This document shows positions 13,583 through 21,966 of a stretch of 35,827 nt of DNA, one piece after another. A program made the translations under genes and the position numbers. Each line of letters begins with the position of its first letter. The first letter of the stretch is position 1. The DNA is from a virus, in IMG/VR virus record IMGVR_UViG_3300042402_001646, positions 1-35,827 of that record; one strand, 5' to 3'. Below the pieces are notes generated by a model, which searched no databases, was not told the DNA's origin, and saw nothing but the letters and a program-made list of their open reading frames with translations.

Positions 13583-14232
13583 AAATAAGACTTGTATCAT
13601 GCAACTTTGGAGATAATCAAAGTCTTATTATTAACAATCAAGAAGAGATTAATATTTTAAGTGTTGATATTAAAATATACAATGACTCAAACACACCATC
13701 AAGGTTATTGAGCATGCATCCAAGGTTAAAGGGTAAAATACCTAAAATGTTAGAATGGATTTCGGCACCTGGTTATGATTATTACATTTGGGTTGACTCA
13801 AAATTTACATTAAATAACGGTATAATTCAAACCCTTATTAATCAATTAGGCGATGCTGAGATAGGTTTGTTTAATCATTCACATAGAGATAGCATACAAA
13901 CCGAATTAGATTTTGTAAACATTTTAATTAAAGAGGGTAACCATTATTTAAATAGCAGATACGTTGGCGAACACATGGATAAACAAGTGGAGGATTATTT
14001 AAGCGATAATACATTTGTAGATGATAAGTTATTTTCTGCGGGTTGTTTTATTTATTCAAGCAAGTTGGTTGAAAATACTGAATATAATTTATTAAAAGAA
14101 TGGTTTTTTCACAATAACATTTATTCAGTTCAAGACCAATTAAGTTTACCATATTTATTACATAAGTTTAAAACAAAATATATTACCTTTGACTTTGATT
14201 TATTGAATACAGAATTAATGAATTATAATTAA
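13579..14232 (+). CDS. glycosyltransferase, DUF616/TOD1-like
   Basis: The N-terminus (IRLVSCNFGDNQS) and a central YYIWVDSKFTL segment with D at about 72-73 match the pattern of the TOD1/MUCI70 glycosyltransferase-like domain (formerly DUF616). Further downstream are RYVGEHMDKQVEDYL and, near the C-terminus, VQDQLSLPYLLHK, corresponding to the conserved DQ-L-S motif. It overlaps the methyltransferase gene as ATGA. Base composition is lower in G+C than the flanking terL gene, with TTA/AAT-rich codons, which may mark a separate acquisition of genes 13025-14232. Acceptor unknown. Confidence 0.7.
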   Translation: MKIRLVSCNFGDNQSLIINNQEEINILSVDIKIYNDSNTPSRLLSMHPRLKGKIPKMLEWISAPGYDYYIWVDSKFTLNNGIIQTLINQLGDAEIGLFNHSHRDSIQTELDFVNILIKEGNHYLNSRYVGEHMDKQVEDYLSDNTFVDDKLFSAGCFIYSSKLVENTEYNLLKEWFFHNNIYSVQDQLSLPYLLHKFKTKYITFDFDLLNTELMNYN

Positions 14233-14236
14233 AACC

Positions 14237-14596
14237 ATGCCAATACTTAACTGCCTAACAAGCTACACCCAAGACATTAGCGGCTGCGCTGAGGTATTAG
14301 AATTCAGTTCGCCCACATTCACAAACGATACTAACTACGTAATTAAGTTTACCTATTCAAACGGATGGGTGCTTAAAAAAGATGTAACAAGCGGCCTATA
14401 CGATGCAGTAATTGAAATGAACAATAACGGATTCTGGAACATCGGCACTGGTATCGTTAAGGTTGAAATACTAAATGGCTGCAATGTCACAAATTTTGAC
14501 ATTTGTGGGACTGTTTACTCATCGATTACACTTAACTTCATAAACATAACTGAAGATGATACAACTGCCATTATCCCTTGTCCTTGTCCTGAATAG
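14237..14596 (+). CDS. hypothetical protein, probable structural, 119 aa
   Basis: Beta-rich, with repeated short strands (NYVIKFTYSNGWVLKK, YDAVIEMNNNGFW, VKVEILNGCN) and a Cys-Pro tail (IIPCPCPE). I do not recognise a family. It starts right after the glycosyltransferase block and precedes the tail genes, so a small virion protein is plausible. Its 3' end overlaps the next gene by about 40 nt in another frame. Confidence 0.55.
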   Translation: MPILNCLTSYTQDISGCAEVLEFSSPTFTNDTNYVIKFTYSNGWVLKKDVTSGLYDAVIEMNNNGFWNIGTGIVKVEILNGCNVTNFDICGTVYSSITLNFINITEDDTTAIIPCPCPE

Positions 14597-14846
14597 CCTT
14601 GCTTGTTTAGGTGTTCATTGCCTAACGCGTGAGGGTATGTTATTCGAGAAAATAGCAAACTATATTCGCCTTTATGTTGGAGACTATTGGAGCAAACCAT
14701 TGTTTGATTGCCCGCCTTGTATGGCATCTGTTTGGGGTTTGATAGGTTGGTTATATTTTGTAACCGACTTGCACTTGATACCTTACTTACTTATCCTATG
14801 TGGCCTTAACGCGTTAACATCTAAAATGTATTACCATGGAGATTGA
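14556..14846 (+). CDS. membrane protein with CPPCMASVWG motif, 96 aa
   Basis: Three hydrophobic segments: about residues 3-22 (signal-like, PLSLVLVLNSLACLGVHCL), about 53-70 around DCPPCMASVWGLIGWLYFV, and about 74-90 (LIPYLLILCGLNALTS). The CPPC-MASVWG pattern is the kind shared by DUF1360-like small membrane proteins, whose CxxC lies at the start of a helix. Phages of Bacteroidota often have such a gene in the tail region; its role is unknown. The large overlap with the previous gene (14556-14596) is unusual, but both frames have credible products. Confidence 0.6.
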   Translation: MIQLPLSLVLVLNSLACLGVHCLTREGMLFEKIANYIRLYVGDYWSKPLFDCPPCMASVWGLIGWLYFVTDLHLIPYLLILCGLNALTSKMYYHGD

Positions 14847-15036
14847 AGATGCACATAAGTTTCTGCTAAGTTTAGGCTACACCTACACTGGTCAAACGTG
14901 CGGGTGTGGAGGCAGTGCAAAGAAGCGCACGTATAACAAAACAGACAATAAAGTAATAATTAATCTAAGAACTAAACACTATACCCACAACAATGAACTT
15001 CCGAAACCTATTCAAGAACTCGCCACCAACTTATAA
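14836..15036 (+). CDS. small Cys-Gly protein, 66 aa
   Basis: Contains TCGCGGSAKKRTYNK at about residues 21-35, a short Cys-Gly cluster followed by basic residues, then a hydrophobic strand (KVIINLRTKHYTHNN). A similar Cys-Gly cluster is in the 18-residue product at 24966. It overlaps both neighbours: 11 nt upstream and 44 nt with the chaperone gene downstream. Function unknown. Confidence 0.5.
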   Translation: MEIEDAHKFLLSLGYTYTGQTCGCGGSAKKRTYNKTDNKVIINLRTKHYTHNNELPKPIQELATNL

Positions 15037-15583
15037 ATCTGAATTCCCACTTGAATTTGCGTTCAAGTGTGGAGGCGTTGACTACTTTGAGTTTGTAGAT
15101 AAGAATAACCTACCTTACGAGCGTGGGTTAGAAGCGTTGACATTTTACCAAGAAATGCAGAATGGTGTCACAAACGATTACATTAAGAATTACAACGCAG
15201 CAATGAGCAAGTTGTTAAGTGATCCAAAGAAAATCAACCTTAACGAAATAATAAAACTACAAATGCGATTCGAGGAGCGTTGTAACTTCATTATAAGCAA
15301 GGATATTATTTACAAGGTCGCTTCGGTTGCGTTTGTGGATAAAAGTGAGCCATTGACACGTTATGACTTTAAGGCCAACGAAAAGAAGATAAAGAACTGG
15401 AAAGAGAATGCAGGCGATAGTTTTTTTTTGTCAATGCCAATAAAGAAATTAGTTCCGTTTTTAGCGAAGTCAGGCGACACTTCCCTGACGTATTTGGCGA
15501 TAGTGGAAAAGGTAGAGCAGATTCAACGGGATATAGTTTCGTTACAGACATTAGGGATGGAATTGCAAGCCGAGAAAGATTAA
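14993..15583 (+). CDS. tail assembly chaperone, short (gpG-like) form
   Basis: Directly precedes the tape measure gene, where long-tailed phages encode a tail assembly chaperone that coats the tape measure before tube assembly. The product (196 aa) is helical and charged, with FPLEFAFKCGGVDYFEF near the start, NEIIKLQMRFEERC in the middle and a coiled C-terminus (VEKVEQIQRDIVSLQT). At 15421-15429 the message has nine T in a row, read AGT TTT TTT TTG, an ideal -1 slip site; see the extension entry. The family has little sequence conservation, so the call rests on position plus the frameshift layout. Confidence 0.72.
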   Translation: MNFRNLFKNSPPTYKSEFPLEFAFKCGGVDYFEFVDKNNLPYERGLEALTFYQEMQNGVTNDYIKNYNAAMSKLLSDPKKINLNEIIKLQMRFEERCNFIISKDIIYKVASVAFVDKSEPLTRYDFKANEKKIKNWKENAGDSFFLSMPIKKLVPFLAKSGDTSLTYLAIVEKVEQIQRDIVSLQTLGMELQAEKD

Positions 15584-15702
15584 AGATTACCGTATTAAAA
15601 TATTTACCCGCGAATTATCAAATTAATTTACTAAATTTGTGGGATTTCTTTTTCTTTGCTAATGAGGCAAAGAAGCCACAACCAAAAACGCCTAAAAAGT
15701 AA
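15421..15702 (+). CDS. -1 frame extension of the tail assembly chaperone (gpGT-like)
   Basis: In the -1 frame a TAG lies at 15418-15420, directly before the T9 run, and the frame is then open for over 90 codons to TAA at 15700-15702. It passes the zero-frame stop (15583) by 117 nt, a stretch that otherwise has no start codon or gene. A slip at 15421-15429 would give a fusion of about 236 aa: 145 residues of the short form plus about 91 new ones (VNANKEISSVFSEV to the end FFFFANEAKKPQPKTPKK). This matches the gpG/gpGT design of lambda and many siphoviruses, where the extension binds the tape measure or tube protein. Confidence 0.72.
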   Translation, partial: FFFVNANKEISSVFSEVRRHFPDVFGDSGKGRADSTGYSFVTDIRDGIASRERLKITVLKYLPANYQINLLNLWDFFFFANEAKKPQPKTPKK

Positions 15703-15708
15703 TGGCAG

Positions 15709-17991
15709 TTGGAAAATGTAATAATTAAATTCGTTGCAGACACATCAGGACTTGAGCCTGCTATAAAGCAACTTGAATTACTTGGTAAGATAAGCAAAGA
15801 TGATGCGGCCGCGTTTGCGCAAGTAAACAATGAGCAAAAGGAATTCATTCAAAACTTAAATAAATCCACAACCGAAATGGGCAAATTGTCCAACGAGGTC
15901 GATGGGCTTATGGCTGAAATTCAAGCGGGAGTTATGGAGGGATTTGCCGACCATTTAGCTGAGGTAACAAAAGAAACAAAGCAAGCGGGTGGTGGCTTCA
16001 AGTCAATGAAGCAAGAGTTGAAAGAGTTAAAGGCGCAGATTAGTAGTGGGTCATTAGGCGAAAAGGAATTAAGAGAAGCCACAAAACGCGCGGCTGAGTT
16101 AACCGATACGATTGGCGATGTTAACGATAAGGTTAAGGCATTAGCAAGCGACACAAAGCGAATAGATGCGGTTGTGACTGCATTTAGAGGAATAGCGGCA
16201 GCGGCTTCGGTTGCTGCGGGTGCTGCATCGTTGTTTGGAAGTGAGAACGAGAAGTTAACTAAGACATTAGCGCAAGCCCAAGGCGCGATGGCATTGTTGC
16301 AAGGTGTTCAAGAATTAGCAAACATAGCCACAACTGAGGGCGCATTGAGAACAATGGTGTTGGATGGGGCACAAAAGGTTGCTGCGGTTAGTAGTCGCGC
16401 TTTAGGTGTAACGATTGCCGCTTCAACTGCAATGGCAACCGCAGGATTAAGTTTACTTATTGCGGGTATAGCTTACCTAATTATTACTATGGATGATGCG
16501 CGTGATAGTGCAACAGACATGAATAAAGCATTAGCAGATGATGCGGGTGTAAGACAAAAGGCAAACGATAAGTTGTTAAGCATGTTAAAAGATGGCTTAG
16601 ACAAAGAGTTGTTAATGAATAAACAAGCGCATGATAGAGAAATATTAGAACTTGATAAGAAATTTCGCGCTAAAACATTATCACAAGAAGCCTATCAAGA
16701 TGCGGTGCGTATTGAAGATGATTTGTTTTTATCTATTCAACAACAAACGAGAGATAAGTTTGCAAAGCAAGAAGCCGATGCAGCGAAAGCCCATCAAGAA
16801 AAGTTAGTGCAAGATAAAAAGATTGCTAACGATAAAGCATTACAAGCGCAACTTAGACAGATACGTGATGAGATAGCAGCAAATGAATTATTGATGCGTG
16901 AAACAAACGATTTGGATGCTAAGATGGCTTATTATGCTGCAATAACAAAACTAAAGCAAGACCAAGTTAGACTTGATAGTTCATTAACTGCAAATGAAAA
17001 GCAATTAGAAATTGCAACACTTAATGACCAACAACGTGCTTACGAAGAGTCATTTAATAAGCGCACAGAAACAGATATAGAAGCATTCAATGAAGCTAAT
17101 GAGGTAAAGTTGGAGGCTAATTTAGATTGGTGGGAAAAATACTTTCAAACCGAGGATGAATATAATGCTCGGTTATTAGAAAAGCGAAAAGAAAACGCTA
17201 AAATGTACACTCAATTTGCATTAGATCAAGCGCAAGTTATTTCCGACACTATATTCACTATTAATCAACAAAACCGAGATGCCGAAACCGCATCGATATT
17301 AGAAACACTTAGCATGCGTAAAGATGCCGAGTTGGCAAACAAGAATTTAACCGATGCACAACGCTTACAGATTGAGGAAAGATACGCACAACAAGAAGCC
17401 GAAATCAAAACACGCGCTTGGGAAGCACAAAAACAAGCGGCAACAATGCAAGCGATAATCAATGGAGCTTTAGCAATTGGTAACATACTTGCAACAGTTC
17501 CAGGCGGGCCATTGAATCCTGCAACCATAGCATCGTTAGCCGCGGCGGCCATAGCAACGGGCGCGCAAATAGCAATCATTCAAAACGCACAACCGCCAAA
17601 GTTTGCCGATGGTGGTATGGTAGGCGGTCAACTGCATTCAAGCGGAGGCACATTAATTGAGGCTGAGCGAGGTGAATACGTAATCAATAGACAATCAACT
17701 TCCGACTATTTGCCCTCGTTAAAGGTGCTTAATAGTGGCGAAGTTGAGCCTACATTCGCAAACAATATCTTAACTGCATTAGCCAACGGAACATTCGACC
17801 TTGCGGCACAATTTCAAACCAAACAAAGTGCAAGTAGTGATGGCATAAACTACGATAAGTTAGATCGGATTATGGCAAAGCACAAATCAAATTTAAATGT
17901 TAATATTGATGAGCAAGGTTTAACAACTTTTTTATTAAAAGAAAATAGCCGCGTTGAATTTAGAAACAAAAAAATGAGATACAGAGCATGA
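15709..17991 (+). CDS. tape measure protein, 760 aa
   Basis: Sets tail length and is threaded through the tube. N-terminal IIKFVADTSGLEPAIKQLE is the usual opening of tape measures in this group. Long helical, Ala/Lys/Glu-rich coiled-coil regions follow (about 20-170 and 290-560), with hydrophobic segments at about 205-260 (ending LSLLIAGIAYLIITM) and about 580-625 (GALAIGNILA, then AAAIATGAQIAI), then a glycine-rich FADGGMVGG and a short C-terminal domain. The only in-frame start is TTG 15709. An ATG at 15702 overlapping the chaperone stop would be ideal but is one base out of frame, see findings. About 760 residues predicts a tail of roughly 110 nm at 1.5 Å per residue. Confidence 0.85.
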   Translation: MENVIIKFVADTSGLEPAIKQLELLGKISKDDAAAFAQVNNEQKEFIQNLNKSTTEMGKLSNEVDGLMAEIQAGVMEGFADHLAEVTKETKQAGGGFKSMKQELKELKAQISSGSLGEKELREATKRAAELTDTIGDVNDKVKALASDTKRIDAVVTAFRGIAAAASVAAGAASLFGSENEKLTKTLAQAQGAMALLQGVQELANIATTEGALRTMVLDGAQKVAAVSSRALGVTIAASTAMATAGLSLLIAGIAYLIITMDDARDSATDMNKALADDAGVRQKANDKLLSMLKDGLDKELLMNKQAHDREILELDKKFRAKTLSQEAYQDAVRIEDDLFLSIQQQTRDKFAKQEADAAKAHQEKLVQDKKIANDKALQAQLRQIRDEIAANELLMRETNDLDAKMAYYAAITKLKQDQVRLDSSLTANEKQLEIATLNDQQRAYEESFNKRTETDIEAFNEANEVKLEANLDWWEKYFQTEDEYNARLLEKRKENAKMYTQFALDQAQVISDTIFTINQQNRDAETASILETLSMRKDAELANKNLTDAQRLQIEERYAQQEAEIKTRAWEAQKQAATMQAIINGALAIGNILATVPGGPLNPATIASLAAAAIATGAQIAIIQNAQPPKFADGGMVGGQLHSSGGTLIEAERGEYVINRQSTSDYLPSLKVLNSGEVEPTFANNILTALANGTFDLAAQFQTKQSASSDGINYDKLDRIMAKHKSNLNVNIDEQGLTTFLLKENSRVEFRNKKMRYRA

Positions 17992-20216
17992 ATTGGAAGT
18001 TCACATTAATAGACAGTTCAAGTGTTTCGACCGTTGTTGAATCGCCAGTTGGGTGGAATGGTATTGGTGGCAACTTAACACGTAACATTGTGCATCATGG
18101 CATCAATATAAACATCTCAACTGATTCATTTGAGTGGGTTGGTGAAGCTTACGATTTGCTTTATACCGAGTATCAAACAAATGGAGCCAATGGTCAATAC
18201 CAGGTGCAAATCGATTACGAGTGTGCCGAGGGCGATGGCTATACAAACTACTTTATAGGTGCATTTGACTTCAATACATTTGAAAGGCAATGTGCTGATT
18301 ATTGCTTTATAAAGTTAAGCGTTACCGCATCCAAGTGCACCGATGTGTTTATGAGTAGAATGGGTCAAGATGTTGACATTTTAACTACACAAAACTTTGA
18401 TGGCGAAACCATAAGCCCTATGAGTTATACTACTTTGAACATTGAAGGGCAGAATATATTATTGCAAAACAAAGCAAACAATGTAGATAGTGAAACATTT
18501 AATGAAACCTCAACCGATTTAAGTGGATTAACTGGCAATAGATATTATGATATTCCATTATTTTTGCCTAATAATCCATTAGCTGAGATGGGTAATATTG
18601 AAAGTGGCTCACCCGCTTGGAATGTTAACAATGTTTCTCCCGTAATTGTAGCGAAAAACGGAGCTTTAGACAACATAGTTTTTCCTTTAGCAGATGGCGA
18701 AAGTGATTTTGAAAACTACTTTCAATTTATGTATCTTTATGAGCCAGGCAATAATGATTGTGTAAATGATTTATCTATTGAATGGGTTGCAAAAGGAACA
18801 TTTGAGATTACACCTAATTACAACGGTAATGCAACAATAGTATTAAGGGCTAACAAACGCAATCCAATTACAAACGCTGATTTTGATGACTTAGGTACTG
18901 TTACAATAGCTACAACTGCAACACTAACAAATGGTGTAACTTTATCAATACCATTTGATGAAACATTTACTGGAACAACACCACAACCTTTGCCAAATAG
19001 TTATATTTCTTTTGTTTGGCATATTACAATTTTTAAATCAACTGCAAGCGCAGTAGATACAACTAATTTTGTTGTTGCTTATGATACTTTAACAAATTTT
19101 TATATGTATTCAGATAGTGCTTGCCCACCATCAGTTACGCGTTCAGTTCCATTGCCTGACTTGTTAGAGTTCTTACCGACTGCATACATGGACACAGATT
19201 GTCCATTGTTGGAGGTTGAGGCTGAGTTAAGAGATTGCTTAGATAGATATTCAATAACTAAGGGCTCATTTTTACGTGATGTAACTGAGCCAAGTGTTCC
19301 AAAATTATTTGTATCATACGAATATTTATTTGAGCAATGCCGCAAAATATTTAACATCGGTTGGGGGTTTGACAACAACGAAACCGAATTAAAGATTGCA
19401 CGTATTGAACACTTTTATAAATCAACAATAGTTGTTGATGTGGGATTGGTTGACAAAGCTATATTCACAACTGCAAAAGATTTGATTTACGGAACGATAA
19501 TGGTTGGATATAACAAGTGGGAAGCCGAAGAGTTTAACGGGTTGGATGAGATGAATACAGAGCGACAATACCGCAGAAACATCGACTCAAACCCAACTGA
19601 GTTAGACCTAATGGCTGATATCATAAGTGCAGGATATACGATTGAGGTAACACGTAGAAAAAACCAAGCCGAAACGGGCACAAGTGACTGGCGTTATGAT
19701 GATGACTTGTTTATTATTAATTCAGAAACTATTGATGGTTTTTTATATGCAATAAGAGGCATTGACAATGGCGCTGCAAACATCTATTCGCCATCAACAC
19801 GAATGAACTACGTGTTGACACCAGTGCGCAACTTGTTGAGGTGGTTTAAATCTATTGCCGCAGCTACACCGATAGCAACAAATGAATCGCAAATCTTTAC
19901 AAGCGGCACTGGTAATTACATTGCAACGGGTGAAATGACCGCAACTTGTCAAATCGAAAATCAACCTATTGCAGAAAACGTGACCATAAGCACTGCAATA
20001 ATGGGCGATGTTTACTATGAAACACCGATTTGGAAAACTGAATATGTGACTTTTACTGCTCCGTTTTCGATGGCAGACTTTGAAGATGTTAAAGTAAATC
20101 CTTATGGTGCAATTCGATTCAGATGCTCAGACACTTACTATATTGGTAACATTGTTGAAATAAATCACGATCCGAATGAGGGCTTAGCAGAATTTAAACT
20201 TTTAATTAGAAGATAA
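17988..20216 (+). CDS. tail tip / baseplate protein, 742 aa
   Basis: Follows the tape measure with an ATGA overlap, the usual position of distal tail or tip proteins (Dit/Tal-like). No enzymatic motif seen. The N-terminal region (WKFTLIDSSSVSTVVESP, GININISTDSFEWVGEAYDLL) is beta-rich and suggests a tube-closing domain; the middle contains a Thr-rich beta region, and from about residue 390 a section with CPLLEVEAELRDCL and FNIGWGFDNNETELKIARIE resembles the hub domains of long tip proteins. The C-terminus (about 690-742) resembles a small OB-like strand set. Cysteines are frequent. Exact homology not recognised. Confidence 0.6.
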   Translation: MNWKFTLIDSSSVSTVVESPVGWNGIGGNLTRNIVHHGININISTDSFEWVGEAYDLLYTEYQTNGANGQYQVQIDYECAEGDGYTNYFIGAFDFNTFERQCADYCFIKLSVTASKCTDVFMSRMGQDVDILTTQNFDGETISPMSYTTLNIEGQNILLQNKANNVDSETFNETSTDLSGLTGNRYYDIPLFLPNNPLAEMGNIESGSPAWNVNNVSPVIVAKNGALDNIVFPLADGESDFENYFQFMYLYEPGNNDCVNDLSIEWVAKGTFEITPNYNGNATIVLRANKRNPITNADFDDLGTVTIATTATLTNGVTLSIPFDETFTGTTPQPLPNSYISFVWHITIFKSTASAVDTTNFVVAYDTLTNFYMYSDSACPPSVTRSVPLPDLLEFLPTAYMDTDCPLLEVEAELRDCLDRYSITKGSFLRDVTEPSVPKLFVSYEYLFEQCRKIFNIGWGFDNNETELKIARIEHFYKSTIVVDVGLVDKAIFTTAKDLIYGTIMVGYNKWEAEEFNGLDEMNTERQYRRNIDSNPTELDLMADIISAGYTIEVTRRKNQAETGTSDWRYDDDLFIINSETIDGFLYAIRGIDNGAANIYSPSTRMNYVLTPVRNLLRWFKSIAAATPIATNESQIFTSGTGNYIATGEMTATCQIENQPIAENVTISTAIMGDVYYETPIWKTEYVTFTAPFSMADFEDVKVNPYGAIRFRCSDTYYIGNIVEINHDPNEGLAEFKLLIRR

Positions 20217-21100
20217 TGGCAGCGATATTAAATATACCTAATAGCTTTGTAACATTTTACAACCTGGCGAATGACTTAGGCATTCCCGAGTATGTAACTG
20301 ATACAGAATGCGGAATTCAAAAAGACTTTTGTTTACCGATTTATGATGAAAAAGATTTAGCTTTTCAAGTAAACATTGCATCAAGCGAAGTATTGACTTC
20401 TGCCAATATAGATGTTCAATTAATACCCGCATCAGGAACGGGAATAACCTTAACTGGGTATAGCATTTCAGTTGTGGCTAATGGCATTTATGGAGGCTCA
20501 ATACCGATTTATAATATTTATATTAACTTTTTTGGGAGTGATTTAACTAATGGAATAAGTGAGGGCGATTGTTTTCAAATAGGTATGCTTACGGGTGGCA
20601 GTATTGATTTAGCATATTTTGTATCTAACCAATGCTTTAAAAAGGTTAACGATAAATGTTTGACAACTAAACTTCAATACATAAACACATCTAATGCGTT
20701 TGGGTTTGTTTACAGAGCGTTTGGCACGTTTCCATTTATATCATTAACTTATAATTTTATCCGCTTACCATTATACTTTAAAGAGCCAAACATTAGCAGC
20801 GATAAAACTGTTTACGTTCGACCTGATGGAAGCCGCCAATTATTATCGGCCCGATTGGCTAAACGTTATAAAGGTTATGTCGATGAAGTGCCCGAGGAGG
20901 TGCATCAAAACTTAGTCATTGCATTGAATCATGATGGCATTTACTTCACACCCGAAAACTTTACAACTCAAATACAAGCACGATTTGAGGATGAGTATAA
21001 CAATAATTATCCCGAAATAATGCAGAACGTAAACATTTGGAGCTCAGATTTTACTATCTTTGAAACGCCATTTAACAACTTCAACTCTAACTGCCAATGA
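20216..21100 (+). CDS. tail-associated structural protein, 294 aa
   Basis: Starts on the last base of the tip gene (TAATG). Beta-rich N-terminal half (VNIASSEVLTSANIDVQLIP, then GIYGGSIPIYNIYINFFG). The C-terminal part contains YVRPDGSRQLLSARLAKRYK, then an acidic helix, then HDGIYFTPENFTTQIQARFEDEYN, which reads like an attachment domain. I do not recognise the family. Its place between the tip and a glycosyltransferase makes a tail or fibre-base protein likely. Confidence 0.55.
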   Translation: MAAILNIPNSFVTFYNLANDLGIPEYVTDTECGIQKDFCLPIYDEKDLAFQVNIASSEVLTSANIDVQLIPASGTGITLTGYSISVVANGIYGGSIPIYNIYINFFGSDLTNGISEGDCFQIGMLTGGSIDLAYFVSNQCFKKVNDKCLTTKLQYINTSNAFGFVYRAFGTFPFISLTYNFIRLPLYFKEPNISSDKTVYVRPDGSRQLLSARLAKRYKGYVDEVPEEVHQNLVIALNHDGIYFTPENFTTQIQARFEDEYNNNYPEIMQNVNIWSSDFTIFETPFNNFNSNCQ

Positions 21101-21966
21101 CAACTGGAATACTTTTAATAGGAATAGGCCATAAAAACTACGGGTGCATGGCTGCAAACCTTGCGATGTCATTGCGTGCAAACGGTTGTCACTTGCCTAT
21201 AACATTAGTAACGCAAGCCGATACTATCACGCGTTTAGATGAAGACTACAAAGCTTTGTTTACAGAGATAAAAGAAATCCCGCCACATTGCTACACACTT
21301 GCCGATAACGAAACTTGTTACATCAAAGCAAAGGCGCACATGGATGAGTTAACACCCTATGATTATACGTTGTTTATTGATGCCGATGTTATTATGATTA
21401 ACAACCATAAAATAAACGAGGTAATCGAATCACTAAATGGCATTGATTTCGCGGTAAAGAATAGCGGGTTTAAAAACTATGATAGTGATGAGATTACTGC
21501 CGATTCAAAGCAATGGGCTAACTTATTAGAAGTAAAAGAGGCATTTGGATTTACAACTGAAAAGATTTGGAATGTGCATTCCGAGTTTATATGGTGGAAA
21601 AAAGGCCATTCATTGTTTGCAAAGTGGGTAGAAAACTTTGAAAACATACGTGTAAAGAACATTGAGTTTGCAGGATGCATACCCGATGAATTGCCTTTAT
21701 GGATTGCAATGTGCCAGTTAGGTGTTGACTGCCATCAAGAAATGTATCACCCTACTTTTTGGCCGATGGATTCAACTAAAACAATGCGCTTAAAGGATTT
21801 AACAGATGATTATTGTGGTGTATCTATTGGAGGTAACAGAATAAGTGAAGTGCAATTAACAATCTATAACAACCTTGTGCAAATTCATGCATTAAGAATG
21901 AATATGCGATATAAATTTTTACAACAGCCTAAAAGAAGATGGGCTCCAGAACGCCATACTTATTAA
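21097..21966 (+). CDS. GT-A glycosyltransferase with DxD motif (GT8-like)
   Basis: N-terminal ILLIGIGHKNYGCMAANLA is the donor-binding opening of the fold. The metal-binding DxD is DAD at residues 95-97 in YTLFIDADVIM, preceded by CYIKAKAHMDEL. WNVHSEFIWWKKGHS (about 179-193) and PDELPLWIAM (about 205-214) are the conserved acceptor-side features seen in similar phage enzymes. No membrane anchor. It sits within the tail and head genes rather than with the 12427-14232 sugar block, so it may modify a virion protein. Overlaps the previous gene as ATGA. Sugar and acceptor unknown. Confidence 0.75.
   Translation: MTTGILLIGIGHKNYGCMAANLAMSLRANGCHLPITLVTQADTITRLDEDYKALFTEIKEIPPHCYTLADNETCYIKAKAHMDELTPYDYTLFIDADVIMINNHKINEVIESLNGIDFAVKNSGFKNYDSDEITADSKQWANLLEVKEAFGFTTEKIWNVHSEFIWWKKGHSLFAKWVENFENIRVKNIEFAGCIPDELPLWIAMCQLGVDCHQEMYHPTFWPMDSTKTMRLKDLTDDYCGVSIGGNRISEVQLTIYNNLVQIHALRMNMRYKFLQQPKRRWAPERHTY

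Noticed and set aside
15632-15639. TAAATTTG as a promoter for the tape measure gene
   Set aside because: It lies in the -1 extension coding for LLNLWDF, has no -33 partner, and the tape measure gene should be coupled to the chaperone.
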